From NCBI GenBank assembly GCA_964036275.1, contig OZ038433.1, positions 41,201,336 through 41,265,335 of the forward strand: 64,000 nucleotides of DNA. Direction: 5' to 3'. Of the stretch, positions 60,001 to 64,000 are shown one piece after another (position 1 is the first letter of the stretch; each line of letters begins with the position of its first letter). A model generated the notes under the pieces. It worked only from the letters and a program-made list of their open reading frames with translations, did not search any database and was not told the DNA's origin. The position numbers and the translations under genes were made by a program. The DNA comes from Litoditis marina. Taxonomy: Eukaryota; Nematoda; Chromadorea; Rhabditida; Rhabditidae.

Positions 60001-61635
60001 CAATGCTCTCCAAAAGGTCACGCTTTTGAGGTTGATGCTCTGAAACAAGAAGGTTTCCAGATATCAGCGACGTTTGTTGATTCCACGTATCCAGTTTCAA
60101 GATAGTATTCTCCTCGTCACATCACAATCTTACAGAGAAGGGTTGTTGAAGTCGAACTCAAAACTCGGCTCGAAAATTTTCCAGTCGAGTGGAACTCGAT
60201 ATCTCCAAAACTCGAAATTTTGAACTCGATTAACAACTCTATTACATAGTGATGGTCCATGACCAATCTCGACCCATTGCGCGTTTTCTATGTTATGTTT
60301 TTGTTTTCTTCTGTGTAAAATTATGGCGGGATCGCCTTTCTATACAGGCAGGCGGGTGAATAGAGACAGTGAAGGTACCTTCGGGAAAATCAGAATCTTC
60401 GTTTAGCATCACACCCCGAATACGGCGATCTCCTACAACAAAATAAACAGATTGAAACGAATGATACTATAACATCATGAATGATGAACACCGCCTCGTA
60501 ACGAAGCGACGTGAACAAATAAATAAATAAATAAAAATATATAAATACATGAATAAGATCAATAAGTAGTTCGCGTTCAATAACTAGTGTGTTTTACATT
60601 GTATTAGAGATAAAATATTAGCTCACCCAGTTCAATGCTTTCCAGGTCGCGTTTTTGTGGTTGGATCCCTGAATTGAAGAAGATCAGTTCATAGTTATCT
60701 ACCATTACAAATTGCGAAATTAATAGAAGTACTCTATGTTCAGTAACAATATATGGATCATTGACCGATTTCTTGTTCTATGTCGTCTGCTTATCGTGGG
60801 TCGAATTACGACTGGAATGCTGCGGGATCAAACTACAAAAACAGCAGAACAAGACAACATCTAGTCAACCTCTCTTTGAGGACATCTTATATAAGTAAAT
60901 TGAATTGTCACGTAAAGAAAGTATTCTAATGAGGAATCGTGCAATTTGTCATTGCACGTTTCTGAGTTCTGCTGTGTTTAACACGTTTCACGTGACTGTG
61001 CAATTGACTAATAGTATAAACTACACAGACCGAAAAACAAGCGCACCTTCATGGAATTCAGAATTTCCACCCTGCTCAACACCGCGGGCCCGACGATCGC
61101 CTATAATTAAAAAAAATGATAAAAACTGCCTTTTGTCATCTCTTATTATTGACGTATTCAGGAAACTTTTCGATTTATGAGAAACTTCGTATAAATCTTG
61201 GAAACACTTTGCATGTTTTGTGGAGAATCTAGTTGGGTTAGCTCACGAATGTTCCTGAATACATTATGAAGTAAGTTACCTACTGTAATGTCTCACCTAT
61301 TTCCATACTCTCCAATAGGTCTCGTTTCTGGGGTTGTCCTATAAATACCCATATTAACAAAAAGGTGCTAATCAGTAATTTAGAGGAAAATTTCGACTAA
61401 AGTTGGTAAGACATAGTTTTTATTCTATTTGTATACGTTTTTATTTGAAAACTTGTTCTATATGTGAAGTTAAGTATCGACCATTGCCGGTCAAGTTGGG
61501 AAATAGTTCAAAAGGTCAATAATATTTAAAATTAAAAGCATTCAAATAAGTAAAATGAGCTTCACCTTTGCCGCTGGTAGGTTCCATTGCTAGCACACAG
61601 CCGAAAATGAGGAAGAAAGAAGTAATCGAACGCAT
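57022..61635 (-). CDS. Secreted repeat precursor made of alternating dibasic mini-exons, 270 aa
   Basis: Exon 1 (61566-61635) starts 2 nt behind TTTTTTCAG and encodes a signal peptide (MRSITSFFLIFGCVLA). Thirteen internal mini-exons of 42-54 nt follow: 61297-61338, 61047-61100, 60627-60668, 60379-60432, 59986-60039, 59809-59859, 59586-59627, 59404-59454, 59162-59203, 58979-59029, 58526-58570, 58369-58422, 57628-57681. The terminal exon is 57022-57128. All internal exons are phase 1 on both sides. Types alternate: module A (QPQKRDLLESMELG) and module B (DRRVRDVMQNEDSIHEG). KR in every A and RR in every B look like proprotein-convertase sites, which would release about DLLESMELGD and VRDVMQNEDSIHEGDQPQ. 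One more A module at 57796-57846 is dead (in-frame TAA, no usable donor) and is omitted. Total 813 nt. It resembles a neuropeptide-like precursor in layout. The peptides match none I know, and a non-peptide secreted repeat protein is possible. Confidence 0.8.
57796..57846 (-). pseudogene. Dead A-module exon of the repeat precursor
   Basis: It reads QQKRDLLESME behind a TATTCAG acceptor but has TAA as its second codon, and its 3' end is GTTTTTGG instead of GTGAG. It would have to be skipped; its phase-1 neighbours still join in frame. Confidence 0.8.
58046..58195. repeat. Palindromic GTCAGAGAGACG repeat, copy 4
   Basis: The clearest copy: AGCCAATTGGCCAGCCAC, GGTCAGAGAGACGCAGATG, TCTGCGGCCTCATTGACC, TAGCTGGCCAATCG. 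It lies between B modules at 57628 and 58369 of the mini-exon gene. Confidence 0.65.
60138..60241. mobile_element. hAT-like element D, short, CTCGAAA interior
   Basis: The ends AAGGGTTGTTGAAGTCGA and TTAACAACTCTA are diverged forms of the TAGGGTTG termini, flanked by TTACAGAG and TTACATAG (7 of 8 identical; 60130-60137, 60242-60249). The interior has ACTCGAAATTTTG motifs. It sits in an intron of the mini-exon gene. Confidence 0.72.
60903..61020 (+). repeat. 120-bp CACGTGACTGTGC dispersed repeat, copy 6
   Basis: Full-length copy between the second A exon and the first B exon of the mini-exon gene (GTCACGTAAAG ... GTGACTGTGCAATTGACT). Confidence 0.75.
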
Positions 61636-63705
61636 CTCTGAAAAAAACTACCACAATTAGCGTTCGGAGTTATAAAGTTTACCGTTTACCACATGAAAAA
61701 CAAGTTTCACAAGATTTCTTCTCGTTGTTGTTGAAAACAGAACTTTGCAACAATATCTAAATTTTCCAAAAGTTTTTAAATCCCGGTCAGAAGGCATACT
61801 GTAGGAGTTCTCCAGCCTGTGAAAAAGAGTGGAATACATATGGTAAGAGAGAGAAAAGAATGAATTGTAAAGGAAATTGAAAACTATGATTGTAACTGTA
61901 GTTCCCATCATTCCAAGTGAACCTGCTACAGTATATGCGAACTTCCCAATGCCTATTGTCTAATGCAAACTTCAATTTTGTCGAAAGTAATCTCGTGCAC
62001 TCTTTGTGCAACGGGGAATCAGAATCAAATGCGAAAATCGTTGCTCTTCTAAATAATATTTACACAGTCAAAAGAGACTGGAAGTTTCGTCTTCAATCTG
62101 TTGGAATCTCAGCAGAAATGTAGTGCGTGCCTAATTTATAAAACATGCGCCTCATGTGAGACTACGAACTGGGACCTAAAAAGTTTAGAAAGCGCGGACG
62201 CTAACCACTCCACCAACCGAGACTATAGCAACGATGTTGACGAATCGTTTAGATGTGTTCGTACACAGCACAAAGTGAGAAATACAGTATACTCGCTTTT
62301 CTTTGAGAACTATAAAGACACTATAATTTAATCCAAACAAGTGAAGAAATGACCAAATACCAAGTGTTGCACCCATTCCCTATTTATATACCACGGGCGA
62401 CCTTGATCATTGTAGAAATTTGAGTAAATATTTTGACTAAATCCAACTAGTTTTGTTATTTTTGATCATCTACCAGACAGGATGTTGACGCCACTGTTGT
62501 TGTTTATGAGACTCCCCAGACAGTTGAGTTATTGGTAGAAAACTAGTTGCACAGTCTGATAATCTAGCAGAAAACTGCACCATGGTACGAAAATGATCCA
62601 TGAAATATGATTTAGAAATCACAAAAACTCTTTTCCACAACCATCATCTAAATTTGATGCTTTTTTTCCCTGATTTCCTCCACTCTCTCTCTCTCTCTCT
62701 TAGCCGTACGAGAAAAGTGAACATAATACATAATACTTAGTGCGATTACGTTGATAAATTTCAACTTTACAGAAAGTTGCCCACTTTTTCATACAGCGTG
62801 GGGAAAATAGACAGAATAGAATAAAGATAATTTTTCATTGCTTACATAGTAAAAGGTTCACAACCTGAAAATGGTGATACCACAAAAAGGTAATATTACG
62901 CTGGGAGAAACAGTAGATCACAGAATCGTTGGTGAATAATATACATAATTACAGCTCTGCACAAATTAACTAGTAGATTTGCAAAGAGTTCTGAGAAATT
63001 GGTCATAATCTATCATTATTTAACTGGTTGGTACCTTCTAGCTATTAACAGCCTGCTCAAAATTGCATCTAATCTAGCTCTAGGGTGTGACTTGTAGATT
63101 CTAACTTTTCGTTAACTCTTCTGCAAATCTACTAGTGATATATTTTCAGAGAGGGAATATTAATATACATCAGTCGGTGACAAATCGCAGGGTGAAAAAG
63201 TATAATTAGTCAGTTCAGTGCAAAATAATACTTTTTAGTGCACAAACAAAACACTTCCTAGAATTTAACTCAAGTTTTGAAACATTAGCGGAGAAGCACC
63301 AAAATATCACGGTAATTCGTGGCGGGGAGGCACAATACAGCTCAAATCTCGGTCACAAATTAAATACCATCAGAAAAATAGTGTTACTGGAATAACGTAT
63401 AACCAGGAGTATAACCAGGAAATACTTTTCTTATCATGCTACCTTTTCTCCACACTAGTGATAAAACTACCTTATATCTTTTACATACTAGCCCATCGTT
63501 GAATAGCAGCCTTTGGGTAATTTGGTAAAAAAAACTATGACTATAAACATATAATGATCAAGAAATGTTATGGTTCAAGGGTACTATATATTAAGATCGA
63601 AGATTCTAATGCAGAAATATGATATGAATTCGTGGTTTTGAGAAATTTGTTCGGTTTTTGATCTAATCTTGAACATTGATCTTTGATCTAATCTCAAACT
63701 TTGAT
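61636..63705. other. Upstream region of the mini-exon gene; tRNA-like relic
   Basis: 62155-62225 has weak tRNA-like boxes on the minus strand (GGTGGAGTGGTTAGCGTCC) without a proper T arm. A CT microsatellite lies at about 62680-62700. No exon is supported. Confidence 0.35.
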
Positions 63706-63786
63706 CTACTCCTGAACATATTCGCCAGGAGTTCCCTCGTCCGTTGTCTCTTCAGTTCGATGACCATTTGAGGGTGGCAACAACTC
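63706..63786 (-). CDS. Terminal exon of a gene continuing past the right edge (partial)
   Basis: Behind a CGTTTCAG acceptor, 26 codons plus TAG: ELLPPSNGHRTEETTDEG..GEYVQE, phase 0. A preceding short exon at about 63896-63930 (SATKIPKRLPK, GTATAA donor) joins in phase. The polar, acidic tail gives no family. The 5' part is outside the window. Confidence 0.42.
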   Translation of the reverse strand, partial: ELLPPSNGHRTEETTDEGTPGEYVQE

Positions 63787-64000
63787 CTGAAACGGCTGAA
63801 TAACGGAAAAGTGTAATGAGAAGCCTATATAATATAAGAAAAGCAAGCCGAGATGAGAAAAAGCATGATAAAATGAGGGTTATACTTTGGGTAGTCTTTT
63901 AGGTATCTTTGTCGCTGAGCTGAGAGGCAAACGCGCAAAACATAATTATCGATCGCATATAGATAGATCGCTACTTTCCGAATTCAGCGTCTAGCAATCA

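Noticed and set aside
62155..62225. tRNA gene on the minus strand
   Set aside because: The A-box-like sequence is present but the T arm and acceptor stem do not form.

Overview
The window is nuclear DNA from a nematode, most likely a Caenorhabditis-like rhabditid. The reasons are: AT-rich sequence; short exons with TTTCAG-type 3' splice sites and GTAAGT/GTGAGT 5' splice sites; start codons lying just behind what look like trans-splice acceptors; nematode-restricted families (serpentine chemoreceptors, DUF273); and a dense load of small inverted-repeat transposons. No bacterial or organellar features were seen. All gene models below were built by hand from splice signals and reading-frame phase. 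The main ones close in phase across every intron.

Layout, left to right. (1) 1-2.4 kb: repeats. (2) 2.4-5.5 kb, minus: a seven-exon orphan gene (335 aa). (3) 5.8-10 kb: nested transposons and dispersed repeats. (4) 10.3-15.9 kb, minus: an eleven-exon histidine acid phosphatase (405 aa) with a signal peptide and a C-terminal membrane anchor. (5) 17.7-18.1 kb, minus: the 3' exons of an unidentified Cys-containing gene. (6) 23.3-40.1 kb, plus: a tandem cluster of one seven-transmembrane receptor family. Two copies look intact (331 and 337 aa), one is an orphan TM7 exon, and one is a decayed copy that has lost TM2-TM5. (7) 42.8-46.7 kb, minus: a secreted acidic coiled-coil protein (378 aa), possibly GPI-anchored. 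(8) 47.0-51.1 kb, minus: the C-terminal part of a DUF273 glycosyltransferase-like gene with a MITE inside an exon. (9) 51.8-54.1 kb, plus: the C-terminal part of a Str-superfamily chemoreceptor. The two fragments point away from each other and both lack their 5' halves. (10) 57.0-61.6 kb, minus: a secreted repeat precursor built from alternating phase-1 mini-exons, each carrying a dibasic site. (11) 63.7 kb, minus: the terminal exon of a gene that runs off the right edge.

The two most notable items are the mini-exon precursor gene and a family of four hAT-like elements. The precursor is a signal peptide followed by two alternating module types with KR and RR sites; one module is dead. The hAT-like elements share TAGGGTTG termini and 8-bp target duplications but carry two unrelated, self-complementary simple-repeat interiors. 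Several transposons sit in introns of otherwise intact genes. One sits in an exon, and removing it restores the frame exactly.

The genes do not form an obvious pathway. The window reads as a chromosome-arm-like region of fast-evolving receptor, secreted and enzyme families remodelled by transposons and tandem duplication.
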